This document shows, piece by piece, positions 48,980 through 58,944 of a DNA stretch of 64,000 nucleotides (positions within the stretch are counted from its first letter, which is position 1; each line of letters opens with the position of its first letter). The stretch is from the NCBI RefSeq assembly GCF_001461695.1, contig NZ_AUTC01000144.1:1-64000 (forward strand), read 5' to 3'. Source of the stretch: Sinorhizobium fredii USDA 205. GTDB taxonomy: Bacteria; Pseudomonadota; Alphaproteobacteria; Rhizobiales; Rhizobiaceae. The translations under genes were made by a program, and so were the position numbers. The notes under the pieces are model-generated. The model saw only the letters and a list, made by a program, of their open reading frames with translations, did no database searches and was not told the origin of the DNA.

Positions 48980-49870
48980 TTACGAGATGTCCGACAACCC
49001 ATCGAGGCGGCGCGTCCCGTACCAGCCGCCAACCCAGGCGGCAGCGGCACCCAGCAGCAGCGAGAAGAAACCGAGAAACGCGCCGCTGGAGACGACGGTC
49101 GCGGCAGTATGCGTTGCATCGGCGGCCTTCCGCCGTGCATCAACCACGGCCGTGCGGTAGGTCTGCTCGTAGTCCTCGACGCGGGCGCGCGCCTGATCCC
49201 GGGGGATGTTCTGGGCCTGCGCCAAGGCATCGGCAGCACGGGTACGCGCGTCTTCAGCCTCCGCCACGTTGCCGGTGACCAGGGCGCGGATCGACGCGAC
49301 GGCTGCATCCCGCCTCGCCGCAGGGTCATTGCCGCCGATGGTCGCGCGGATCTGGTGTTCGATATTCGCTAGCGGGTCGTCTGCCGTCGCTAGCGGCGGG
49401 GCTGCCGTCGTCGCTGCAGTCGGGGCAGTGTCCCCTGCGCTGCCTACGACGGAGGAGAGGCCGCTCAACGCCCCGCCCAGCAGCGCCCCGGCCGAGGTGG
49501 TCAGCAGATAAACGACGATCAGCGTGGTAACGGCCCAGGACGTCAGCCCATGACAGGCGCCCGTCGTCGTGCCCCTGCCGCCCGAAAGCCGGCTGGCCAA
49601 GTATCCGCCGGCAAAGGACGAGACGATGCCCGAAACTGCGAACCAGATGCCGCTCGCAATCGAGAAGGTGCCAGGCCCCGGTGTGTCACCGCTGCCGGGA
49701 TCGAACGCTGCCGCGCCGATGCCGACGCCGAGCAGATTGAGTAGAAATTGGAGCGCCAGTGCCAAGGCAACGCCGGCCAACACCGCTGCCCAGGAGAGAT
49801 TGCCGGACGAAATCGCTACTAGAGGCTCGGAAGGGGGTGTAACAGGACTCGTATGGCCCGGGTCGCTCAT
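48980..49870 (-). CDS. Uncharacterised membrane protein, 296 aa
   Basis: A hydrophobic N-terminal region has two or three helices (LSWAAVLAGVALALALQFLLN, shortened here, then WFAVSGIVSSFAGGYLASRL and SWAVTTLIVVYLLTT). A soluble, Ala-rich, probably coiled-coil region spans about residues 150-250 (AAVASIRALVTGNVAEAEDA). A final helix reads GAFLGFFSLLLGAAAAWVGG. Similar rhizobial proteins are often labelled PhnA-like without evidence. I do not assign a function. It converges with the fusion gene and has GGGAG upstream of the ATG at 49870. Confidence 0.8.
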   Translation of the reverse strand: MSDPGHTSPVTPPSEPLVAISSGNLSWAAVLAGVALALALQFLLNLLGVGIGAAAFDPGSGDTPGPGTFSIASGIWFAVSGIVSSFAGGYLASRLSGGRGTTTGACHGLTSWAVTTLIVVYLLTTSAGALLGGALSGLSSVVGSAGDTAPTAATTAAPPLATADDPLANIEHQIRATIGGNDPAARRDAAVASIRALVTGNVAEAEDARTRAADALAQAQNIPRDQARARVEDYEQTYRTAVVDARRKAADATHTAATVVSSGAFLGFFSLLLGAAAAWVGGWYGTRRLDGLSDIS

Positions 49871-49967
49871 CGAAAGCTCCCTTGGGATTCAGGATCTTAA
49901 CTTCCATCAGATAACCGGGCCAAGTGGGATTCGTTCCCTTTTTGCCACGGCGGATCGTGCCACCGCA

Positions 49968-50168
49968 CTACCGATTGACGAGCCACAGGACCACGGTCAG
50001 CAGGACGCTGAGGACGACGCCGCTGGTGATCGGGATGTAGATGGTGAAACTCTCGCGCACGATCATGATATCGCCCGGCAGCCTGCCGAAGCCGATGCGC
50101 GCCAGCCAGGGCCAGAAAACCCCGACTGCGACGATGATGAGGCCGATGATGATCAGAATGCGCGACAT
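49968..50168 (-). CDS. DUF2905 family membrane protein
   Basis: 66 aa from the ATG at 50168 (MSRILIIIG). Two membrane helices flank the conserved loop GRLPGDIMIVRESFTIYIPI, which is the DUF2905 signature. Function unknown. The extension to 50195 lacks family similarity. It sits alone, next to repeat copy 3. Confidence 0.87.
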   Translation of the reverse strand: MSRILIIIGLIIVAVGVFWPWLARIGFGRLPGDIMIVRESFTIYIPITSGVVLSVLLTVVLWLVNR

Positions 50169-50200
50169 CTGTGCCTGCCGGCCCCGCGAAAGCATCGACT

Positions 50201-50304
50201 CTACTGCATGTTTCCTTAAAGTCGGCGACGATTTAGGGAAACATGCAGTGTTTCAAAGTGCTACAGCGTCCTTGGCGCGTCTGATAAGACGCGCGGCGCT
50301 GTAG
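50201..50304. repeat. Composite intergenic repeat A-B, copy 3
   Basis: Part A: CTGCATGTTTCCTTAAA to TTTAGGGAAACATGCAG (50203-50248). Part B: CAAAGTGCTACAGCG to GCGGCGCTGTAG (50254-50304). Same order as copy 2. Confidence 0.75.
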
Positions 50305-50367
50305 GGGGATCATATAGGGCCTCGTCGCCGGCGGCCCAGGCTCAGGGTTGTGGACTGCGATAGCCGC

Positions 50368-51090
50368 TCACTGCTGCCCGTCGGTCGCGAGGCCGTATTT
50401 CTCGAAGAGACGCGCCTGCGTTCCATCGGCGATGACCTTGTCGAGGCCCTTCTGCATGCGGCCGATCAGTTCGTCCGGAACGGAGGGGTTGCAGGCGATC
50501 GAGTAGATGTCTTCGGCAAGCACCACCGTCGACTCGATGGGTGCTCCCTCGCGTTTCAGCTTGTCGAAATATTTCTCCGAGATCGGCATCAGGTCGATGC
50601 GACCGGTAAAAAGCTTCTTGAGCGTCAGTTCCAGGTCGGTGGCGAGATCGATCCGCGGAAAGCCGTTTTCCTCGAGGATGGTCTGGGTGAAGTCGTCCCG
50701 CTGCGTGCCGACCTTGAAGACTTTCGCCTCGTCGAGGGTCTTCGGATTGGCGGGCGAGCCGACCTTGCGGATCAGCACCGTGCGGCTCTTCAAGAGAGGC
50801 TCCACCCATTTGAAGCGGGCATGGCGCTCCTTGTTGTGGACGGTGGTGAAGACGCAGTGCATCTCGTGGTTCTCGGCCAGGAACAGCGCCCGGGCCCAGG
50901 GCATCATCTCCATCGTGTATTGGAGACCCGCATCCTGCATGAGAAGCCTGACCTGTTCGACGGAAGCGCCCTTGTAGACCTCGCCCTCGCGAAAGTTGAA
51001 GGGCGGATAGGATTCGGTCACCAATTTCACGTCCGCCGATTGGGCGGCCAGCGGAAAGAGAAGTGTGATCAGGAAGAAGAGGTGTTTCAT
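50368..51090 (-). CDS. Family-3 periplasmic binding protein, orphan, paired with GGDEF-EAL
   Basis: 240 aa from the ATG at 51090. Short signal peptide (FFLITLLFPLAAQSA). The mature protein is an amino-acid-type binding protein: LVTESYPPFNFREGEVYKG, MPWARALFLAENHEMHCVF, and a C-terminus KVIADGTQARLFEKYGL. It starts two bases after the stop of the GGDEF-EAL gene and no transporter gene is nearby. Best read as a periplasmic sensor partner. Confidence 0.88.
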   Translation of the reverse strand: MKHLFFLITLLFPLAAQSADVKLVTESYPPFNFREGEVYKGASVEQVRLLMQDAGLQYTMEMMPWARALFLAENHEMHCVFTTVHNKERHARFKWVEPLLKSRTVLIRKVGSPANPKTLDEAKVFKVGTQRDDFTQTILEENGFPRIDLATDLELTLKKLFTGRIDLMPISEKYFDKLKREGAPIESTVVLAEDIYSIACNPSVPDELIGRMQKGLDKVIADGTQARLFEKYGLATDGQQ

Positions 51091-51092
51091 CG

Positions 51093-53471
51093 TCAGGTCC
51101 TTGGCACCGCCAGCAACGGCCGATGCTCGCGTTCTAGTCCGGATAAAATGTCGCCGACGGGCTGGGGTCGCCCGAGGAAATAACCTTGCCCGCAGCCGAT
51201 CTTGAGGGAGAGGAGCGCGCGCAACTGCGCGTCGGTCTCGATCCCCTCGGCGACGACCTGGCAATTCATTTCCTTCGCCACCATGTGGATGCCGGCGATG
51301 AGTTTGCGGCCCCGTCGGCGGACCGTTTCGCTCTCGTCGGTCAGCGACCGGGTGAAGGCCTGGTCGATCTTGATGATGTTGACCGGGAAATGGACGAGGT
51401 AGCTGAGCGACGAATAGCCCGTGCCGAAATCGTCGAGGGCAATTTTCATCCCGGCGCCGTTCAGCGCGCTCAGCACGTCGCGAATGTCGGGGCTGTGGTG
51501 CATCAGCACCGCCTCGGTGATTTCGATGACGATGCGGGTTGGGGTTATCCCCCATTTCATCAAGGTGGCAAAGGTGCTGGCCGGCAGTTTCGGACAAAAT
51601 TGCAGCGGCGAGAAGTTGACGGCCAGATAGGCGTTTTCGAGGCCCGGCACGGATGAGAGGCGGGCAAGATGGGCCACCGCCTTTTCGAAAATGCGCTCGC
51701 CGATCCTGAGGATCGCACCGGTTTCTTCGGCGACCCGAATGATATCGGCCGGCGGCAGGACGCCGTGCTCGGGATGATTGAGGCGCATCAGCGCCTCGAA
51801 GCCGGCGACCTGGCCGCCTTTGAGATCGACGATCGGCTGGAGATGGACGTCGAACCAGTCCTGCCGCAGCCCTTCTTCGATATAGGTTTCGATCTTCAGC
51901 TTTTCCTGAGCCAGGCTTGCGATCAGCGGGTCGAAGAGCTTCGCGCCGTTCTTGCCGTTGTGCTTGCGCGCATACATTGCCATGTCCGACTTCTGCAGCA
52001 GTTCGGCGGCGGTTCTTGCCTGGGCGGGATAGAGCGCGATGCCGATGCTGGCGCTCAGCGACAACGCGTTGCCGTCGACGATGACCGGCTCTGCGCAGGC
52101 GGCGGCGATGCGCTCGGAAATCTGCAGCGCGGCGTTCCGCGCCTTGGCTGCGGGAATGAGCACGACGAATTCGTCGCCGCCGAGACGCCCGACCTTGTCC
52201 TCGCCGCGCAGCTGCGCGCGGATGCGGCCGGCGATCTGGCGCAGCACTTCGTCGCCGGCGGCGTGGCCGAGATTGTCGTTGATCGGCTTGAAGCGGTCGA
52301 GGTCGATGAGCAGGCAGGCGAGTTCTCCGCCGTCCGCGGCCGTCTGCCGGATCGCCGCGTCGAGCGCCATTTCGAAGCCGGGGCGGTTGAGGAGCCCTGT
52401 CAGGTGATCGGTGATCGCCTGCACATGGTTGCGCTCTTCCGCGGTCTTCAATTCTGTGACGTCGGTCATAACGGCCAGCGACAGGGTTTCCCCGGCTTCC
52501 AGCGCCTGCACCTCCTTGATCAGAACGTCGATCAGGCGCCCGTCGGCGCATCTGAACTTGACGGTGACGGTGGCGGCTTCCACGTCATCGGTGGCCTGCC
52601 GCTTGCGGTTTTCGTAGGCGGCGCGCGTCGCCGGGTCGAGAAAGTCGGCCAAGGGGCGGCCGAGAACGGTTTGGCGGTCGTAGCCGGTGGCGAGCAGCCA
52701 ATAGTCGCTGACCGCCGTCAGACGATCGTCGTCGTCGATGGAGTAGAGCTTCGCCGGTGTGAGGTTGTAGATGCGCGTCGTCTTCTGGTGGGCGCGCTTG
52801 AGATCGTTTTCCTCCTGGGCGAGACGCCCCTGCATCTCGTTGAAGTTGGCGGCCAGCATTCCCATTTCGTCAGAGGATACCCAGTCCACCATATGGCGCG
52901 ACCCGAGCCGGCGCGTCGCCTCGATGGCGTGCGTCAGGCGGAGCAGCGGCCGCGTCACCATCATCCGGTTGCCGAGAATTGCCGCCGCCGTGATGATCAC
53001 GATCGCAAACAGAAAGATGCCGATATAGACGGCGTCGTCGAACTCGAAATCGGAGAGGAGATCGCGCTGACGCAGTGCGATCTCCAGGCTGCCGACCGTT
53101 TTGGTCCCATCGACCGAGCGATAATGGACGGGGGTGGAGAGGACCTGTCCGGGCGGGTCCTTGTCGCGAGAGCGCTCCGGCAGCCTGACATCGAGCCCGC
53201 CGGCGACCTCGTAGACACGGACGGAAACCACCGAACGGTCCGCGAGGATCGTGCTGGCGATCTGCCGGACGCTCTCCTCGTCGAAATCCCAAAGCGGCTT
53301 GCCAAGCGCCAGCGAATTCGCCTTGAGCAGGACCTGGCCGTGATCGATGACGTCGCGATAGGCACGCTCGTTCGAGAGATAGAAGAAAAGCACGAAGAGC
53401 GGCGCGATCAGCAGCAGGAGAGCGCTGGAAACGATCAATATGAAGCGGCTCTCGACCGAATGCGTATTCAT
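51093..53471 (-). CDS. Membrane HAMP-PAS-GGDEF-EAL cyclic-di-GMP protein
   Basis: 792 aa. Helix 1 is at about 10-33, a periplasmic domain at 34-147 and helix 2 at 148-169. HAMP is at about 170-222 and PAS at about 232-345 (LYSIDDDDRLTAVSDYWLLA). GGDEF is intact at 431-435 with the RxxD inhibitory site (RGED, 422-425). The EAL domain has EAL at 559-561 and DDFGTGYSSLSYL. It can be expected to make, degrade or switch between both c-di-GMP activities. The binding protein encoded two bases downstream probably docks on its periplasmic domain. Confidence 0.92.
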   Translation of the reverse strand: MNTHSVESRFILIVSSALLLLIAPLFVLFFYLSNERAYRDVIDHGQVLLKANSLALGKPLWDFDEESVRQIASTILADRSVVSVRVYEVAGGLDVRLPERSRDKDPPGQVLSTPVHYRSVDGTKTVGSLEIALRQRDLLSDFEFDDAVYIGIFLFAIVIITAAAILGNRMMVTRPLLRLTHAIEATRRLGSRHMVDWVSSDEMGMLAANFNEMQGRLAQEENDLKRAHQKTTRIYNLTPAKLYSIDDDDRLTAVSDYWLLATGYDRQTVLGRPLADFLDPATRAAYENRKRQATDDVEAATVTVKFRCADGRLIDVLIKEVQALEAGETLSLAVMTDVTELKTAEERNHVQAITDHLTGLLNRPGFEMALDAAIRQTAADGGELACLLIDLDRFKPINDNLGHAAGDEVLRQIAGRIRAQLRGEDKVGRLGGDEFVVLIPAAKARNAALQISERIAAACAEPVIVDGNALSLSASIGIALYPAQARTAAELLQKSDMAMYARKHNGKNGAKLFDPLIASLAQEKLKIETYIEEGLRQDWFDVHLQPIVDLKGGQVAGFEALMRLNHPEHGVLPPADIIRVAEETGAILRIGERIFEKAVAHLARLSSVPGLENAYLAVNFSPLQFCPKLPASTFATLMKWGITPTRIVIEITEAVLMHHSPDIRDVLSALNGAGMKIALDDFGTGYSSLSYLVHFPVNIIKIDQAFTRSLTDESETVRRRGRKLIAGIHMVAKEMNCQVVAEGIETDAQLRALLSLKIGCGQGYFLGRPQPVGDILSGLEREHRPLLAVPRT

Positions 53472-53756
53472 CTAAATGCCCAGGACCACACCGCACCGAC
53501 AGGCCGACGCGAGGGTTCACCTGCGGCCCCACCATTCTTCGGTCCGATCTCGGCCCTGCGGCAGGCGCCGAAGCGATCTGTCGCCAATGCGTCAGCAATG
53601 CGCGCAAGATCAAACCAGGGCCTATGTTTCATTGAAAACATTAGGCTTCGGTAAATAATGCGCCCCCGTTGATAGCCCGATCGCGCTGGAATATCCAAAT
53701 TGCGCAAATGTCGCGAGTGCCACCCCGGAAATGACCCAGTCCGACTTCCTGACGGC

Positions 53757-53862
53757 TACAGCGCCGCGCCTCTTATCAGGCGCACAAAGGTCGCTGTAGC
53801 ACTTTGGCTTGCTGCATGTCTTTGTCCTTAAATCGATGTCGATTTAGGGAGACATGCAGTAG
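53757..53862. repeat. Composite intergenic repeat B-A, copy 4 (reversed)
   Basis: B: CTACAGCGCCGCGCC to CGCTGTAGCACTTTG (53757-53805). A: CTGCATGTCTTTGTCCTTAA to TTAGGGAGACATGCAGTAG (53812-53862). Orientation is opposite to copies 2 and 3. Its right arm supplies the end of the LysR gene. Confidence 0.75.
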
Positions 53863-54758
53863 CGGCTGCCATGACTTTGCGCGAGGAGCCAGTCCCGCAT
53901 CGATCTGACATGCTCGGCCTTGCGCGGGCTGCGCGGATGGACGATGTAGAAGCCGAGCTCGTCGGTCACGGCAAAGTCGAGGGGACGGCAAAGGCGCCCG
54001 GCGGCGAGGTCGGCCGCGACGAGCGCCTCGGTGGCGAGCGCGATGCCCTGGCCGGCAATCGCCGCGTCGATTGCCAGGGAGCTGTGCGAAAAGCGGAGCG
54101 ACTTCAGGGACCTGACGTCCGCCGCAATGCCGGCGCGCTCCAGGAACACCGGCCACATGCCGTGCGCGTCGTGCAGCAGCACGTGGCGCGGCAGATCCTC
54201 GGCGGTCCGGATCGGACCGGCGGCGGCGATGGCGGGGCTGCAGACCGCGATGAAACGCATCGGGAACAGCAGATCGCCGGTGAGCCCGGACCCGAAGGGC
54301 GGTTTCGTCTGGCGGACGGCGAGATCGACCCCGTCGCCTTGGAAATTCGCAAGCCCGTTGGTGGCAAGCACCTGCACCTCCGTCTCGGCGTTCGAATCGG
54401 AGAATTTGCCGAGGCGGGAGATCAGCCATTTCGCGGCAAAGGACGGCGTCACGCTGATCGTCACGACTGTCTTTGCCGGTTTCAGCTCCGCAGTGGCGTC
54501 CGAGATCAGCGACAGGGCACTCTGGAGCGGCTTCAGATAGCGCCGACCCGCCTCGGTCAGTTCGAGACCCCGCGAGCGGCGGTCGAAGAGCCTGGTGTTC
54601 AGATGTTCCTCCAGCGCCCGCACCTGCTGGGCGACGGCCCCTTGCGTGACGCCCAGCTCCTCTGATGCGATGCGGAAGTTCAGGTGCCGCGCCGAGCTCT
54701 CGAACATCCTGAGTGCGTTCAGTGGGGGAAATGTGTAGGGACCTTGTCCGCCAGCCAT
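53844..54758 (-). CDS. LysR-family transcriptional regulator (GcvA type)
   Basis: 304 aa. The helix-turn-helix FESSARHLNFRIASEELGVTQGAVAQQ and the GcvA-type opening PLNALRMFESS are clear (the first is quoted only in part here: LNFRIASEELGVTQGAV). The effector domain follows. The last codons (YCMSP, stop TAA at 53844) lie inside repeat copy 4, so the repeat has replaced the original end. It is divergent from the SDR gene by 109 bases and probably controls it. Confidence 0.9.
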   Translation of the reverse strand: MAGGQGPYTFPPLNALRMFESSARHLNFRIASEELGVTQGAVAQQVRALEEHLNTRLFDRRSRGLELTEAGRRYLKPLQSALSLISDATAELKPAKTVVTISVTPSFAAKWLISRLGKFSDSNAETEVQVLATNGLANFQGDGVDLAVRQTKPPFGSGLTGDLLFPMRFIAVCSPAIAAAGPIRTAEDLPRHVLLHDAHGMWPVFLERAGIAADVRSLKSLRFSHSSLAIDAAIAGQGIALATEALVAADLAAGRLCRPLDFAVTDELGFYIVHPRSPRKAEHVRSMRDWLLAQSHGSRYCMSP

Positions 54759-54867
54759 CCAGTAGTTTTCCTACAGGCACGAGAGTGTATTTCTGCTTAG
54801 ACCCGGACAGCGCGGCATGTCAAACTCGACCGGAAATCAGAACGGAATCCCGAGAAAGGTTGAGGAC

Positions 54868-55572
54868 ATGGCAAAGGAAAGAGTAGCGATCGTCACCGCC
54901 GGCGGCAGCGGCATGGGCGCTGCGGCGGCGCGCCGGCTCGCTGCGGACGGCTACAGGCTTGCGGTGCTCTCCTCTTCCGGCAAGGGTGAGGCGCTGGCCA
55001 AGGAACTCGGCGGCGTCGGCGTTACCGGCTCGAACCAGTCGAACGAGGACCTGAAGAAGCTCGTCGACCTCGCCGTTTCCACCTGGGGGCGGATCGACGT
55101 GCTCGTCAACAGCGCCGGTCATGGACCGCGCGCGCCGATCATTGAGGTCAGCGACGACGATTGGCATAGGGGTCTCGACACCTATCTGATGAACGTCATC
55201 CGCGCCGTACGGCTGGTTACGCCGATCATGCAGAGCCAGGGCTCGGGCGCGATCATCAACATTTCGACCGCCTGGGCCTTCGAACCCTCGGAGATGTTCC
55301 CGACCTCCGCGGTGTTCCGCGCCGGGCTCGCCGCCTACACCAAGATCTATGCGGACGGCTACGCGAAGGACAATATCCGCATGAACAACGTCCTGCCGGG
55401 CTGGATCGACAGCCTGCCGGCCACCGAAACCCGCCGCGACAGCGTGCCGATGAAGCGTTACGGAACAAGCGAGGAGATCGCCGCCACTGTCGCCTTCCTC
55501 GCCTCGGAGGGCGCCGGCTACATCACCGGCCAGAACATCCGGGTGGACGGCGGGCTGACCCGCTCGGTGTAG
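54868..55572 (+). CDS. SDR-family oxidoreductase with altered active site
   Basis: 234 aa from the ATG at 54868 with GAGG upstream; the frame is open to 54817. Cofactor motif: TAGGSGMGAAAARRL, with NSAG in LVNSAGHGPRAPI. The catalytic Ser is present in NISTAWAF, but where the family has YxxxK the sequence reads TSAVFRAGLAAY, so Tyr and Lys appear replaced by Ser and Arg. The C-terminal GYITGQNIRVDGGLTRSV is standard. It may be a real but unusual SDR or a non-catalytic relative. Divergent LysR next to it. Confidence 0.85.
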   Translation: MAKERVAIVTAGGSGMGAAAARRLAADGYRLAVLSSSGKGEALAKELGGVGVTGSNQSNEDLKKLVDLAVSTWGRIDVLVNSAGHGPRAPIIEVSDDDWHRGLDTYLMNVIRAVRLVTPIMQSQGSGAIINISTAWAFEPSEMFPTSAVFRAGLAAYTKIYADGYAKDNIRMNNVLPGWIDSLPATETRRDSVPMKRYGTSEEIAATVAFLASEGAGYITGQNIRVDGGLTRSV

Positions 55573-55936
55573 GACCAATCATCTTCGCGCAAGGCCCGCG
55601 CACGAGTCGGCGCGGGCTTTGCCAGCGGCCAGCCTCCGAGCAAAGTGCGCACACGAACAGTCCCGCATGCCGTCGTTTCAATGCCGAAGCGATCGCCTCA
55701 GCCTGGCGTCCCAACTCGGTCTGAGTACGTTCCAACCGGTCGAAACTGACTCTTCGATGCGGTTCGCCGCCTCCACAATGAATGGCTAAAATAAGTACGA
55801 ACAGCGGAGCAACGGTTCGGGAACGAATGCTCTGCCCTACTCACTACGGATTACGGCAGGTGCGGAACCTCTAGGGAACAAACGTTTTGCATCGTGGTTG
55901 GCGACCGGAAGGGACTGTTAGGTTGGAGAACAGTCG
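55573..55936. other. Intergenic region, nothing recognised
   Basis: About 360 bases between the SDR gene and the DUF1236 gene. No gene, repeat or clear promoter. The stretch just after 55573 contains GGCCCGCGCACGAGTCGGCGCGGGC, partly self-complementary (GCCCGCGC with GCGCGGGC), which may end SDR transcription. Confidence 0.35.
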
Positions 55937-56650
55937 ATGAAAGGTATTCTTATCAAGAGTGCCCTTGCCTTGAGCCTGGGCGTCGCCTATGGGCCGGCGC
56001 TCGCGCAGACGGAGCAACCAGCGCAAGGTCAGTCCACAGAATGCCCGGCGGGCACGGAATGTCCGCAAGGCGGCGCCGAACAGGGCCAGCAACCTGAGGC
56101 ACACGAAGGAGCAACCCAACAGGGTGGTGAGGCAACCGGCCAGGGCCAGCAGGGCCAGTCGGGCGAGCAACAGCCGAAGGCCGAGCAGGGCGGCACCGAA
56201 CAGCAGCAGCAATCTGACACGCAGGAACAACAGCAAGGCCAGGATAGCTCCGGCCAACAGCAACAGACCGATGGTGATGCTTCCCAGTCCGGGACGGAAC
56301 AGAAACCTGCCCAGGGCGAGACCGAGCAGCAGTCGGGCGAAGGCGAATCGCAACAGACCCAGGAGGGTCAGGCCTCCGGCTCGTCCACGGATGTCGACGT
56401 GACGGTGGAACAGAAGACCGAGATCACTCAGATCATCAAGGAAGAAAAGGTCGAGCCAATCGACGTTGACTTCGACGTTTCTGTTGGCGTTGCCGTCCCC
56501 GAAACCGTCAAGGTCAAGCTGAGGCCGGTTCCGGCCCGCATCATCAGGATCGTGCCGAGATACGAGGGATATCTATTCTTCGTCTTGGCGGACGGCCGGA
56601 TCGTCATCGTCGAGCCTTCGTCGCTGAAGATCGTGATCATCCTGGCGTAG
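55937..56650 (+). CDS. Secreted Gln-rich DUF1236 protein
   Basis: 237 aa. A signal peptide of about 23 residues (ALSLGVAYGPALAQT) is followed by about 130 residues of low-complexity Gln/Gly/Glu/Ser repeat, including two Cys (ECPAGTECPQ). The C-terminal 85 residues form the DUF1236 domain (PVPARIIRIVPRYEGYLFF, then DGRIVIVEPSS). Periplasmic; function unknown. The disordered region suggests a cell-wall or matrix spacer. AGGTTGGAGAAC precedes the ATG. Confidence 0.87.
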   Translation: MKGILIKSALALSLGVAYGPALAQTEQPAQGQSTECPAGTECPQGGAEQGQQPEAHEGATQQGGEATGQGQQGQSGEQQPKAEQGGTEQQQQSDTQEQQQGQDSSGQQQQTDGDASQSGTEQKPAQGETEQQSGEGESQQTQEGQASGSSTDVDVTVEQKTEITQIIKEEKVEPIDVDFDVSVGVAVPETVKVKLRPVPARIIRIVPRYEGYLFFVLADGRIVIVEPSSLKIVIILA

Positions 56651-56724
56651 CGATTTGCGCCTGAACCGAGGCTCGCCGGATCGCCCGGCGGGCCGCTTTT
56701 CGAACACAAGATGGAGGAGGGTGG

Positions 56725-57326
56725 ATGAAAGACGATTGGCAGGGCAATCACAGGCGGCACTCGACGCGCGCGGAGCCGCGGCGCTACCGTGACTACGGAA
56801 GACAGAGTGGACCGTTCCGTGACAGGGGCCGCGACGAGGAGCGGTGGGGTCGCCGCGACGACGAGGAACGCGAAGACGCATGGGTTGCAGACGCGCTGCG
56901 ACATTCGTCTCGCGGCAGAGGCGATTTTCATGGCGGCGGGAGCCGCTATCTGGCGCGCCGCATCGCGGATCTCGGTTCCTTCGACCCTTACGAGAATGTG
57001 CCGCCCTTCCGAAGCCGGTCCGGCCAGGAAGATTGGCGGGCGGTCGGAAGAACCGCGGCGAGGCGGGCCGCTTCCGCGGCAAAGGACCGCGCGGTTACCA
57101 ACGATCGGACGCGCGGATCGCCGAGGACGTCAACGATCGGCTGACCGAAGACCCGTGGCTGGACGCTTCCGACATCGAGGTCTCGTTAGCAGGAGGGGAG
57201 GTTACGCCGGCCGGCTTTGTTGCGAATCGGCGAGACAAGCGGCGCGCGGAGGATTGCGCGGACACCGTTTCCGGCGTTTCCCATGTGCAAAACAATTTAA
57301 GGGTGAGGTCGGAAAGTGTGGGGTAG
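56725..57326 (+). pseudogene. BON-domain protein gene with a frameshift
   Basis: Starts at the ATG at 56725 with GGAGGAGGG upstream. The first frame gives a Arg/Asp-rich, disordered N-terminal region (RRYRDYGRQSGPFRDRGRDE) and runs out at 57144. The BON domain itself is in another frame: YQRSDARIAEDVNDRLTEDP, DIEVSLAGGEVTPAGFV, VSGVSHVQNNLRV, ending at 57326. The switch is needed at about 57040-57070. Relatives have both parts in one frame. Sequencing error or loss of function. Confidence 0.75.
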
Positions 57327-57378
57327 TATCGGCGCGAGCCTGTAAATCCGGGGTTCCGTCGATACCCTCTTGACCATC

Positions 57379-57394
57379 ATGTTATCGATAACAT
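57379..57394. promoter_or_regulatory. LacI-family operator before the ribose-type operon
   Basis: ATGTTATCGATAACAT, a perfect 16-base palindrome, 37 bases before the ATPase start. The same core is found at 62271 beside the regulator gene. Confidence 0.75.
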
Positions 57395-57430
57395 AAGTTT
57401 CTCCTCAACCGCCGGCTTTGGGAGGAGCGC

Positions 57431-58927
<1,497 letters not shown>

Positions 58928-58944
58928 GTTTCCGGGAGAAGAAT

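Noticed and set aside
51669..53654. 661-aa plus-strand ORF
   Set aside because: Antisense to the GGDEF-EAL gene, whose motifs are intact.
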